A DNA stretch of 7,801 bases from DATDMG01 sp036518955 (GTDB taxonomy: Bacteria; Actinomycetota; Actinomycetes; Actinomycetales; Kineosporiaceae): NCBI GenBank assembly GCA_036518955.1, contig DATDMG010000144.1, forward strand, positions 1 through 7,801, written 5' to 3'. Of the stretch, positions 1 through 7,300 are shown piece by piece. Under the pieces are notes generated by a model. The model did no database searches. It saw nothing but the letters and a program-made list of their open reading frames with translations, and was not told where the DNA came from. A program made the translations under genes and the position numbers. Each line of letters opens with the position of its first letter. The first letter of the stretch is position 1.

Positions 1-77
1 CTGCCCGAACGGATCCGCCGGCCCCCGCGCCGGGCGCTGCCGGGCGGGCGGCTGGGGCCGCGCCGGCGGTCGGGCAG
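1..77. repeat. Imperfect long inverted repeat before the first transporter
   Basis: CTGCCCGA at 1-8 and CCGCCGGC at 15-22 are exactly complementary to TCGGGCAG at 70-77 and GCCGGCGG at 62-69. This gives 16 paired bases with a 7-nt bulge on the left arm and a large GC-rich interior that can pair further (CCCC 23-26 with GGGG 54-57). It ends 9 nt before the ATG at 87. It could be a terminator for an upstream gene or a structured 5' leader. In DNA this GC-rich, chance pairing is a real alternative, and the same bases may be coding. Confidence 0.3.
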
Positions 78-90
78 ACTGCCGGGATGA
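1..90 (+). CDS. Possible 3' end of an upstream gene (partial, tentative)
   Basis: The frame beginning at base 1 is open from the window edge and ends in TGA at 88-90, giving 29 codons. The stop overlaps the ATG of the following transporter as ATGA, a classic translational-coupling junction in actinomycete operons. That junction would also explain why the transporter start has no clear Shine-Dalgarno sequence. The predicted peptide is rich in Arg, Pro and Gly and matches no domain I know, so it could be a low-complexity C-terminus or simply chance in GC-rich DNA. The alternative is that this stretch is non-coding and forms the hairpin described separately. Confidence 0.25.
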   Translation: MPERIRRPPRRALPGGRLGPRRRSGRLPG

Positions 91-1343
91 CGTCCGAGCG
101 GATGCGAGTGTCCTGGCTGACACGCAACGTGGTCGTGCTGAGTGTGGTCTCGCTGATGCAGGACGCCGCGAGCGAGCTGCTCTACCCGATCCTGCCGATC
201 TTCCTCACCGGCACGCTCGGGGCCCCGGCCGCCGTGGTCGGCCTGGTGGAAGGGGTCGCCGAGGGTGCCGCGTCGCTGACCAAGCTCGCTGCCGGCGGGC
301 TGGTGCGGCACTACCCGCGGCGCCGGCTCGTCGGGGTGGGGTACGGGCTCGCAGCGCTGGGCAAGCTTCTGGTCGCCCTCGCGCCGGCGTGGCCGCTCGT
401 GGCCTCCGGCCGAGCGGTCGACCGGCTCGGCAAGGGTCTGCGCGGCGCCCCGCGGGACGCGATGCTCGTCGACGGCGTCCCGGTGAATCAGCGGGGGCGC
501 GTGTTCGGTGTGCACCGCACCGCGGACACGACCGGTGCCGTCATCGGCCCGCTGCTCGGCCTGGCCGCGTACCACGGTTTCGCGGGGCGGATCCGGCCGG
601 TGCTGGCGGTGGCGGTGGTGCCGGCCGTTCTCAGTGTGCTGCTGGTGGCGCTGGCCCGGGACGAGCGCCGGCCGCGGCCGGAACCCGGCCCGACCCGTCC
701 GCTCGCCGTGCTGCGCTCGGTCCTGCACCCACCGGCCGGGCTCGGCCGGCCCTACTGGCGGGTGGTGGCCCTGGTGACCGGGTTCGCGCTGGTGAACTTC
801 CCGGACGCACTGGTGCTGCTGAGGCTGGGGCAGATCGGCTTCGCGCTGCCGGCCGTCGTCCTGGCGTACGTGCTCTACAACGCCGTCTACGCGCTGGCCA
901 GCCTGCCGGCAGGTGCGTTCGCGGACCGGTTCGGCCCCGCGCCGGTCTTCGCCGCCGGTGTACTGTTCTTCGCGCTCGGCTACCTCGGGCTCGCCGTGAC
1001 CTCCGATCACACCGCGGCGTGGGTCCTGATGGCCGTCTACGGCCTGTACGCCGGCTGCACGGACGGCGTCGGCAAGGCGTGGGCGAGCCGGTTGCTGGGC
1101 GAGGCGAGCCAGAGCGCCGGGCAGGGATTCCTGCAGGGACTGGCCGGCCTGGCCACCCTCGCGGCCGGGATCTGGGCCGGAGTCGCCTGGGACGCCGGCG
1201 GCGGTCACGGCCGGTGGCCGCTCGCGGTGTCCGGCGCCGTGGCGCTGCTGCTGGCCGCCGTAGTGCTGGCCGCGCACCGGGCGGATGCGGGCCGCCGCCG
1301 GCAGGGGTCCGCGGCAGCGGCCGGTGTCACTCCTCCGCCCTGA
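87..1343 (+). CDS. MFS transporter (major facilitator superfamily, 12-TM type)
   Basis: This is a 418-residue integral membrane transporter of the major facilitator superfamily, the usual length for a 12-helix member. Hydrophobic segments run along the whole protein, starting around residues 13-42 with an acidic D26-x-x-S-E30 patch in helix 1. The cytoplasmic loop 2-3 is basic (residues 74-80), and a charged loop at 109-124 holds a motif-A-like D112-R-x-G-K-G-x-R with R123-D124. A second long cytoplasmic loop (about 189-206) is rich in Arg and Pro and separates the two six-helix halves. The substrate cannot be inferred; drugs, sugars or metabolites are all possible. The ATG at 87 has no clear SD but lies in an ATGA overlap with an open upstream frame. 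An ATG at 102 is an alternative start, and the frame stays open to the window edge. The gene converges on the next transporter, with 3' ends overlapping by 17 bp, so the two are not one operon. Confidence 0.85.
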   Translation: MTSERMRVSWLTRNVVVLSVVSLMQDAASELLYPILPIFLTGTLGAPAAVVGLVEGVAEGAASLTKLAAGGLVRHYPRRRLVGVGYGLAALGKLLVALAPAWPLVASGRAVDRLGKGLRGAPRDAMLVDGVPVNQRGRVFGVHRTADTTGAVIGPLLGLAAYHGFAGRIRPVLAVAVVPAVLSVLLVALARDERRPRPEPGPTRPLAVLRSVLHPPAGLGRPYWRVVALVTGFALVNFPDALVLLRLGQIGFALPAVVLAYVLYNAVYALASLPAGAFADRFGPAPVFAAGVLFFALGYLGLAVTSDHTAAWVLMAVYGLYAGCTDGVGKAWASRLLGEASQSAGQGFLQGLAGLATLAAGIWAGVAWDAGGGHGRWPLAVSGAVALLLAAVVLAAHRADAGRRRQGSAAAAGVTPPP

Positions 1344-2556
1344 CCCACGGCGTGAGGAGGCGCCACCGCAGGGGCCGGCGCGGCAGGGTCAGGCCGAGGG
1401 TCGCCAGCGCCAGCAGCGCGACGTCGATCACTGGTACCACGCCTATCCGCGGGGCCAGCAGGCTGCCCACCGCCGCCCCGGTGACCGACACCGCCATCTC
1501 GACCGTCAGGAACGCGGCGGCGACCCGCCCGAGCAGCGGGTTCGGCGTCCGGCGCTGGTACTCCGTCGGGACGGCGACCAGGAGGACGACGGCGGGCGCG
1601 CCTGCCGTCGCGAACCCGGCCAGCGTGGCCGGGTAGCTCACCGACTGGAACGCCAGCAGGTACGCCGCGCCGAGCAGTGCGACGCTGGCGAGCACCGCCC
1701 TCTCCGCGGACAACCGTTCGATCACGGAGCGGGCGACGAGGGTGCCCACGACGTAGCCGACGCCGAGTGCCGCGAGCAGGTAGCCGAAGGACTCCGCACC
1801 CACCCGCAGGACGCTCCGGGCGTAGGGCACCAGCAGCGCGGTGACGGCGCCGTTGGAGAGGTAGAAGACCGCGGTGACCCGGAGCAGGCGGCGCAGCGGG
1901 CCGATGGTCAGCACGTGGTGCAGACCGGTCCGCAGTTCGGCCAGGCCGTCCGCGAGGCCGGCCCGGGCGACGGGACGCGGGGGTGCCTGGTGGTGGCGCA
2001 CCCGGTGGCACGCCAGCACCGAGACCAGGTAGCTCGCGGCGTTCAGCACCACCAGCCATTGGAAACCGATCGTCAGGTACAGCAACCCTCCGAGTACCGA
2101 CCCGACCATGCGGACGATGCCGTCGATCATCGCGAACATGGCGTTCGCGTCGGCCAGGTTCTGCCGGGGCGCGACGATGGCCGGGATGAGTGCCTGCCGG
2201 GCCGGCCGGAACAGCTGCGCGGCGCTGTTCTCGATCAGGATCGCGAGGAACAGCACCCAGAGCGCCCCCCCTGCGCAGGCGAGGAGCATGCTGAGCACTG
2301 CCGCGGCCCGGACGAGGTCCGCCCAGATCATCACCCGGACCCGGTCGTGCCGGTCGACGAGGACACCGGCGGCCGGTCCGAGGACCAGCGCCGGGAAGGT
2401 CTCGGCGATGAAGGTGGCGCCGGTCGCTGCGGTCGACCCGGTGCGGTCGTACACGTGCAACGGCACCGCGACCACGAGGAGCCAGGTGCCCAGCACCGAG
2501 GCGAGTTGACCGAGCCATAGGCACCGAAAATCGGAATTGTCCCAGAGTGCGAGCAC
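1327..2556 (-). CDS. MFS exporter, MFS_3/DHA3 type (drug or metabolite efflux)
   Basis: A 409-residue MFS efflux protein resembling the EntS/MefA-like MFS_3 group, which exports siderophores, macrolides and other small products from the cytoplasm by proton antiport. Helix 1 carries W-L-G-Q-L-A-S-x-L-G-T followed by a V-P-L-x-V-Y-x-x-T-G-S turn (residues about 14-41). Motif A is at about 64-74 (G-V-L-V-D-R-H-D-R-V-R). Alternating hydrophobic segments continue to the end. I chose the GTG at 2556 because GGGAGG lies 8 nt upstream (2565-2570) and because homologous proteins begin close to the F-R-x-L-W-L-G-Q block. The longer in-frame start at 2742 would add 62 non-membrane, Cys-rich residues and overlap the repressor gene by 82 bp. 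The gene lies 104 bp downstream of a TetR gene on the same strand, a typical repressor-exporter pairing, so product-induced efflux is a reasonable inference. Substrate unknown. Confidence 0.88.
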   Translation of the reverse strand: MLALWDNSDFRCLWLGQLASVLGTWLLVVAVPLHVYDRTGSTAATGATFIAETFPALVLGPAAGVLVDRHDRVRVMIWADLVRAAAVLSMLLACAGGALWVLFLAILIENSAAQLFRPARQALIPAIVAPRQNLADANAMFAMIDGIVRMVGSVLGGLLYLTIGFQWLVVLNAASYLVSVLACHRVRHHQAPPRPVARAGLADGLAELRTGLHHVLTIGPLRRLLRVTAVFYLSNGAVTALLVPYARSVLRVGAESFGYLLAALGVGYVVGTLVARSVIERLSAERAVLASVALLGAAYLLAFQSVSYPATLAGFATAGAPAVVLLVAVPTEYQRRTPNPLLGRVAAAFLTVEMAVSVTGAAVGSLLAPRIGVVPVIDVALLALATLGLTLPRRPLRWRLLTPWVRAEE

Positions 2557-2660
2557 TGTCCAAGCCTCCCACCGGAGGCAGATGCAGTCCTTGATCGGTC
2601 GAACAGTTCCTCGAAACGCGACGTTGACCGTGCCGATGCACGTGCAGGCCCCCGGGCGGG
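2557..2660 (-). promoter_or_regulatory. Leader/operator region between TetR gene and exporter, with short palindromes
   Basis: The 104 bp upstream of the exporter hold several short dyads: GAACAGTTC (2601-2609), AACGCGACGTT (2615-2625), outer arms CGGTC/GACCG (2596-2600 and 2626-2630), and TGCACGTGCA (2637-2646). TetR proteins bind near-palindromes of about 15-20 bp, so an operator here is plausible. I could not find a single convincing full-length operator or a clear -35/-10 pair. The region could instead be an intercistronic spacer, if repressor and exporter share a transcript. Confidence 0.3.
2564..2579 (-). promoter_or_regulatory. Hairpin occluding the exporter ribosome binding site
   Basis: On the minus strand the exporter leader reads GCCTCC-GGTG-GGAGGC, a perfect 6-bp stem with a 4-nt loop. 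Its 3' arm contains most of the GGGAGG Shine-Dalgarno sequence, 8 nt before the GTG start. The 5' arm thus behaves like an internal anti-Shine-Dalgarno. If it folds in the mRNA it would reduce translation of the exporter. It may be a coincidental purine/pyrimidine match. Confidence 0.35.
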
Positions 2661-3335
2661 TCAGAGCGTGGCGAGCAACCTCTCGGCACGCCGCCGGGTC
2701 GCAGCCGAGCGTCGACCTGGCACAGCCAGTAGCCGGAGGCACCCGTCGGCGACCATCGGCGCCACGACCTCGGCGTCCAGCCGGCCGCGGTCGGCGCGCA
2801 CCGGCACCACCGATTCGACCAGCCCGAAGACCAGGTCCGCGGCGAGCGTGACGTCGTCACAGTTGAACGCCCCCTGACCGGCCCCGGCGCCGACCAGGTC
2901 CGCGTACGCCGCGCGCAGCTGCACGCGCTGGGCGTGGAAGCCGGCGAACCGCGCCGACCGCGACTCCGGCATCAGGTACAGCGCGCCGATGTTCCAGCGG
3001 CCGGAGCAGAGGAGCCGGACGTCGAACGCCGCGAGTGCCCAGAGCCGAGCCTCGACCGGCTCGCCGCTCGCGGCGAGGGCGTCCGCGGCGTCCAGCGAGG
3101 GGATGACCGTGCCCTCCAGGAGCTCGGCGAGGATCTGCTCCTTGCTGGCGAAGTGGTAGTACAGCGAGGCCTGCTTGATCCCCACCGCCATCGCGATGGC
3201 ACGGGTGGACGTCGCGGCGTACCCGTGCTCGCTGAAGAGCTCCGCCGCCGCGTCGAGGATCTCCTCCCGTGCGGTCGTACCCTCGCGCCGGCGTGGGGCC
3301 AGTCGAGGCCGTCCCACCGAGACCTGCACGACCAT
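2661..3335 (-). CDS. TetR-family transcriptional regulator
   Basis: A 224-residue cytoplasmic DNA-binding repressor of the TetR family, full length for the group. After a basic N-terminal tail (residues 1-22), the helix-turn-helix domain spans about 23-70: the A-R-E-E-I-L-D-A-A-x-E-L-F helix, the G-Y-A-A-T-S-T turn, and the recognition segment G52-I-K-Q-A-S-L-Y-Y-H-F62 followed by S-K-E-Q. The C-terminal half is helical and poorly conserved, as expected for the ligand-binding and dimer domain. The ATG at 3335 has AGGA 7 nt upstream. The gene precedes the MFS_3 exporter on the same strand and is divergent from the PPTase, with 183 bp between starts. It most likely represses the exporter, itself or both, and is released by a small molecule, possibly the product of the adjacent synthase. 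That ligand is inference only. Confidence 0.92.
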   Translation of the reverse strand: MVVQVSVGRPRLAPRRREGTTAREEILDAAAELFSEHGYAATSTRAIAMAVGIKQASLYYHFASKEQILAELLEGTVIPSLDAADALAASGEPVEARLWALAAFDVRLLCSGRWNIGALYLMPESRSARFAGFHAQRVQLRAAYADLVGAGAGQGAFNCDDVTLAADLVFGLVESVVPVRADRGRLDAEVVAPMVADGCLRLLAVPGRRSAATRRRAERLLATL

Positions 3336-3518
3336 TCTCCGATCCTGGCACGTCTTTCGAACCTCGCCCGTCCCGTGGATCAGCGCAGGCCCCCCGACGG
3401 CCCACCTTTCACGTGACCGTTACCTGTGGGCGTCCGGCGTAACAGGAGGACATGGCGGCCGGATGTCAAGGACCGTTGGGCCTCCCCGGGCGCAGTCCGG
3501 AGCGGGCACCCTGAACAG
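3336..3518. promoter_or_regulatory. Divergent intergenic region between TetR gene and PPTase
   Basis: These 183 bp must carry the repressor promoter (minus strand) and probably the PPTase promoter (plus strand). Visible elements are TTCGAA (3356-3361), the palindrome TCACGTGA (3409-3416), and a nested dyad of GTTAC (3419-3423) with GTAAC (3439-3443) and CCTGT (3423-3427) with ACAGG (3442-3446). The second set has a spacing that could suit an operator. No confident -35/-10 hexamers were found on either strand. A good SD-like AGGAGG at 3444-3449 is followed by a tiny open frame described separately. Confidence 0.4.
3452..3514 (+). CDS. Possible 20-residue leader ORF before the PPTase
   Basis: An ATG at 3452 lies just after AGGAGG (3444-3449) and opens a 20-codon frame ending in TGA at 3512-3514, 4 nt before the PPTase ATG at 3519. 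The PPTase ATG has no well-spaced SD of its own, since the nearest GGAG is about 16 nt upstream. Translation of this small frame could therefore deliver ribosomes to it by coupling. Against this, the SD-to-ATG spacing is only 2 nt, shorter than usual, and the peptide (Gly, Pro and Arg rich) resembles nothing known. Confidence 0.2.
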   Translation: MAAGCQGPLGLPGRSPERAP

Positions 3519-4292
3519 ATGCGCTGGCTCGCTCGCGGGGAGCAGGAGATGCCGGTGGGCGACGCGTGGCTGGCGCCCGCGGAACGAGCCCGGCTGGCGG
3601 GGTTGCGGTTCACCAAGCGACGGACCGAGTACCGGCTACGGCGTTGGGCGGGCAAGCATGCCGTCGCGGCGGTCGCCGGGCTCGAGGCCAGCGCCGAGCG
3701 GCTCGCCACGATCGAGATCCTCAACCACCGTGGGGGAGCGCCCTACGTCCAGCTGGACGGCGAACCGCTCGACGTCGACATCTCCCTCACCGACCGGGCC
3801 GGATGGGCGGTGTGCCTGGTGAGCGACCGGGCGGGCGCCGGCGACGGCCCGGCGACCGTCGGGGTGGACCTGGAGCTCGTCGAGCCGCGCAGCGACGGGT
3901 TCGTCCAGGACTTCTTCACCGCGGACGAGTCCGCGCACGTGCGGTCCCTGCCGGCCGGGCAGGCCCGGTACGTGGCCGCGAACCTGTTCTGGTCGGCGAA
4001 GGAGAGCGCACTCAAGATCCTTCGCACCGGACTACGCGCCGACACCCGGTCGGTGGAGGTCCGGCTGACCGAGCCCGGCGAGCTGTTGCGCACCGACGGC
4101 TGGTCGCCGCTGGAGGTCCGCGAGCCTTCGGGGCGCTGCTTTCCCGGCTGGTGGCGCCGGGACGGCGTCTTCGTGCTGACCGTCGCCTACGACCGCCCCG
4201 GGGAGCCCCCGGGCGTGCTGGCCGGGGCGACCGCGGACCTGTCGACCGCGGTGCCCGTCCACAGCTGGCTGACCCAGCCGATCACCTGCTGA
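3519..4292 (+). CDS. Sfp-type 4'-phosphopantetheinyl transferase
   Basis: A 257-residue stand-alone PPTase that transfers 4'-phosphopantetheine from coenzyme A to carrier domains, converting apo-ACP to holo-ACP in the cytoplasm. The Sfp pseudo-dimer motifs are clear: T-K-R-R-x-E-Y with R-R-W-x-G-K-H-A at residues 32-48 (CoA-binding basic block), G-V-D-L-E at 115-119 (Mg2+ ligands D117 and E119), and W-S-A-K-E-S at 158-163 with E162 and K166. The usual I-S-x-S/T-H element reads I-S-L-T-D-R (88-93), with Asp in place of the CoA-contacting His. The start is ambiguous. I chose ATG 3519 because the family typically begins near W-L-x-R-G-E. ATG 3549 has a better SD (GGGGAG, 6 nt spacing) but cuts off that block, and GTG 3426 would add 31 unlikely residues without an SD. 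The gene is convergent with the ACP-containing synthase, its probable substrate. Confidence 0.93.
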   Translation: MRWLARGEQEMPVGDAWLAPAERARLAGLRFTKRRTEYRLRRWAGKHAVAAVAGLEASAERLATIEILNHRGGAPYVQLDGEPLDVDISLTDRAGWAVCLVSDRAGAGDGPATVGVDLELVEPRSDGFVQDFFTADESAHVRSLPAGQARYVAANLFWSAKESALKILRTGLRADTRSVEVRLTEPGELLRTDGWSPLEVREPSGRCFPGWWRRDGVFVLTVAYDRPGEPPGVLAGATADLSTAVPVHSWLTQPITC

Positions 4293-4302
4293 GCCGCCCT
4301 GC

Positions 4303-4348
4303 CGGCCCTCCCGCTGACCATGCGGGGGCATGGTCAGCGGGAGGGCCG
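4303..4348. terminator. Bidirectional hairpin terminator between convergent genes
   Basis: The arms at 4303-4323 and 4328-4348 are perfectly complementary over 21 bp around a GGGG loop (4324-4327). It sits 10 bp after the PPTase stop and 18 bp after the synthase stop on the other strand, exactly where transcription from both sides must end. There is no T-tract on either side, which is common for actinomycete terminators. A stem this long and perfect in a 74-bp gap is very unlikely by chance. Confidence 0.85.
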
Positions 4349-4366
4349 CGGGCCCGACCCGACGGG

Positions 4367-7300
4367 TCAGCCGGCCATCACCTCGTGCAGCGGGACGGCG
4401 ATGTCGTCGGCCAGGGGTGCCGGCATCGGTGAGGTGCGGTACCCGTCGAGACGGAGCACCACGCGGCCGTCCGCACCGAGCACGGCACAGTCGAAGCCGT
4501 GCTCCGCCCGGCCGGCGACCGCCACCAGCGGCCCGGCCCCCGGTCCCGCCGCCGGGGCCAGCAGGTCGAGGCGCTGGATGCCGGCCGGCAGGGCCAGTGT
4601 TCCGGTCGTCCCGGCCTCGTAGAGCCCGGCCGTCTGGAAGCAGAGCTCCACCAGCCGCGGCCCGATCGCGGTCGGCTGCTCGCCCGGGACGTGATCGGCC
4701 GGCAGGTCCTCGGCCAACCTGGCCACCGCGGCGCCGTTGGCGCGCCACGCCTCACCCACCACCTGGTACGCCGGTCCGTGGAAGTAGAACCGGTACACCA
4801 GGTCGGGGCCGATGGAGCTGTCCGCGTGCGCCGGTACCTCGCGGCTCTGGCCTTGCGGTGCCTGCGCCGCCAGCCGGACCCGCCCGGTGAAGTGCACGGT
4901 CACCTGCGGTGCCGCGCTGCCGTGCAGGGTCCGCTCGCCGGTCAGCCGGCACTCGGCGAGGAGGTCGTCGCCGTCCGGCACGAGGAGCGCGGTGACGGTG
5001 AGGGTGCGCGGCTCGTCCCGGTAGAACTTGAACGGCGCGTGGAACACGACGTCCTCGACGGCGACCGCGTACCGCTCGCCGGCGAGCAGCTTGGCGACCT
5101 CCACGAAGGCCTCGATCCCCATCACGCCGGGCAGGAGCGGGGTCCCGTCGATCCGGTGGTCGTCGAGGAACGGCTGCTCCTTCGGGTCGAGCGTGGTGCG
5201 GACGACCAGCCCGTCGTGGACACCGTCCGCGACGACCTCACCGACCATCGGGCCGGCGTGGGAGAGGTCGAGGCGGGTGACGTCCAGCCCGCCCGTCGGG
5301 TGCTTCTCGGCCGCCATCAGGCCGAGTCGTCCCGCCACCACGACCTCGCCGCGGAACGGGGTCGACAGCAGCTCCCGGCGGATCCACGCCACCCCGGCCT
5401 CCGGCGGCAGCATCTGGACGCCGGCCGCTTCCATGATCTTCGGAATGGAGCCACGGGTGGCCATCCCGATGCCGCCCCACGCCGTCCAGTCGAGGGCCAG
5501 GCCGCGGGTCCGGCCGCTCCGGCGCAGGTTGCTGGTGATCTTGCAGAGGAGGTCGTTCGCGGCGCTGTAGTCGGTCTGACCCTGGTTGCCGAACCTGCCT
5601 GCCACCGAACTGAACACCACCGTCGCACCGACCGGCAGGTCCATCGCGGCCCGGGTGAGGTTGAACCACCCGTCGCTCTTGACGTCGAAGACCAGGTCGA
5701 ACTCGCGCGGCTCCTTCTCCGGCAGGTTCCGGCTGATCTCCAGCCCGGCGGCGTGCAGCAGGACGTCGATCCGGCCGTGGTCACGCCGGACGACGTCGAC
5801 GACCTCGGCAACCGCATCGGGATCGGTGAGATCCACGCTGTGGTAGCGCGCGACCCCGCCCGCCTGCTCGACCGCCTGGATGGCGGCGAGGGCCGAGACC
5901 CGGCGCTCGATGCCGGCCAGTTCCCGCTCGATCAGGACGGGGGTCGGCCGCTCCCCGCGGTCCTTGAGCCGGGCGGCGAGATCCTTCTTCAGGCCCTCCT
6001 TGTCGGTGCCGAAGCGCCGCAGGTCCTCGTCGTCCGGGTTCGGGGCCGGGGTCAGGTCGAGCAGGTGGAAGGTGCCGCCACCCACTGCCGCCAGGTCTGC
6101 GGTGATCGCCGAGACGATGCTCCCGGCGGCGCCGGTGACCACCACGACGCTGTCCGCGCCCAGGGTGATCCCCTCGCCGACGATCGCGCCGTCGTCCGCC
6201 CGCGCCGGGAACGGCCGCTCCGACAGGGCCACTCCCCAGCGGCTGTCATCCGCCCGGCCGATCTCGACCACCCCCGGGTCACGCAGGGTCTCCTCGACGA
6301 GGATGTCCGCGATCGCCGCCGTCTTCCGGCTCGCCGGCAGGTCGATGGCCTTGACCAGGGTCTCGGGCTTCTCCTTCTGGTAGGACTTGGCGAAACCGGT
6401 CACGGCACCGCCCATCGGCGCGGTCGCACCCGCCGCGTCGTAGCCGTGGTAGCCGCCGAGCCGGGTCGCGGTGACCAGGAATGGCGCCTGGTCGTACAGC
6501 GTGCGCATGGTGGCGTAGAGCGCCTTGACGCGGCGCCGCAGGGCCTCGCGCCAGACGGCGAGGTCGAAGTCGTGCGGGCCCTCGTCGTCCAGCCCCGGCA
6601 GCCAGTAGACGCCCTGGACGCCGCCGGCCGCGACCCATCCGGACAGTTGGGCGAGGAGCTCGTCGGTCGCGGTGCCGGGCTCGATCGGCAGCACGGTGAC
6701 CTGCGCTCTGGCCAGCCGCTTGACGAGCGCGTGCCCGACGCCGCCCTCGTCCAGCATGACCACGACGCGGCTGCCCTCGCCGAGCTGGACGCCCGTCGGG
6801 ACGCAGCGGTCGAGGTCCGGCCGCAGCACCGGCACCGGGACCCGACGCGGCAGCGTGTCGACGGCGTCCAGGTCGCCGAGGACGGTCGGGGCGATCGCGG
6901 CCGGTCGGGCCGCGGGCACCTCGGCCGGCGCCTCGCCAGGTGCCGTCGCTGTCGCTGTGGTTGCGGTGGTGGGGGCGGTGAGGCCGGTCTTGGTGCGGAC
7001 CCAGCCGATCACGTGGGTCAGCGTGGGGAAGTCCCGCAGTTGCAGGTTGGGGTCGCGTTCGACGTCGAACTTCTCCCGGACGGCGGCGAAGACCTCGGCC
7101 TGCTTGACGGTGTCGACGCCGAGGTCGGCCTCCAGGTCCAGGTCGAGGTCGAGCAGTTCCGGTGGGTAGCCGGTCAGCTCGGCCACGATGTCGAGGACCG
7201 TGTCGGTCACCGGGTCACCGGCCGCCGGTGCCTCGGCGGGTGCGACGTCCTGCGCCGCTTCGGCTGCCGGGGCGGGTGCGACGTCCTGCGCCGCTTCGGC

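Noticed and set aside
389..1636. Long plus-strand open frame (415 codons) inside the first transporter and beyond
   Set aside because: Composition is almost entirely Arg, Gly, Ala and Pro, typical of an out-of-frame reading of GC-rich coding DNA. The MFS frame on the same strand has the proper hydrophobic pattern.
1285..2520. Plus-strand open frame (411 codons) antisense to the exporter
   Set aside because: It is rich in Gln, His, Arg and Asp with no recognisable domain, and mirrors the codon structure of the exporter on the other strand.
2557..2742. Longer N-terminus for the exporter starting at 2742
   Set aside because: It would add 62 residues rich in Cys and Arg with no membrane character and overlap the repressor gene by 82 bp. 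The GTG at 2556 has a well-placed GGGAGG.
1205..2860. Long open frame on the minus strand (551 codons) overlapping exporter and repressor
   Set aside because: It is an Arg/Pro/Gly-rich shadow of the exporter and repressor frames with no membrane or enzyme motifs. The overlapping MFS and TetR proteins have clear family motifs.
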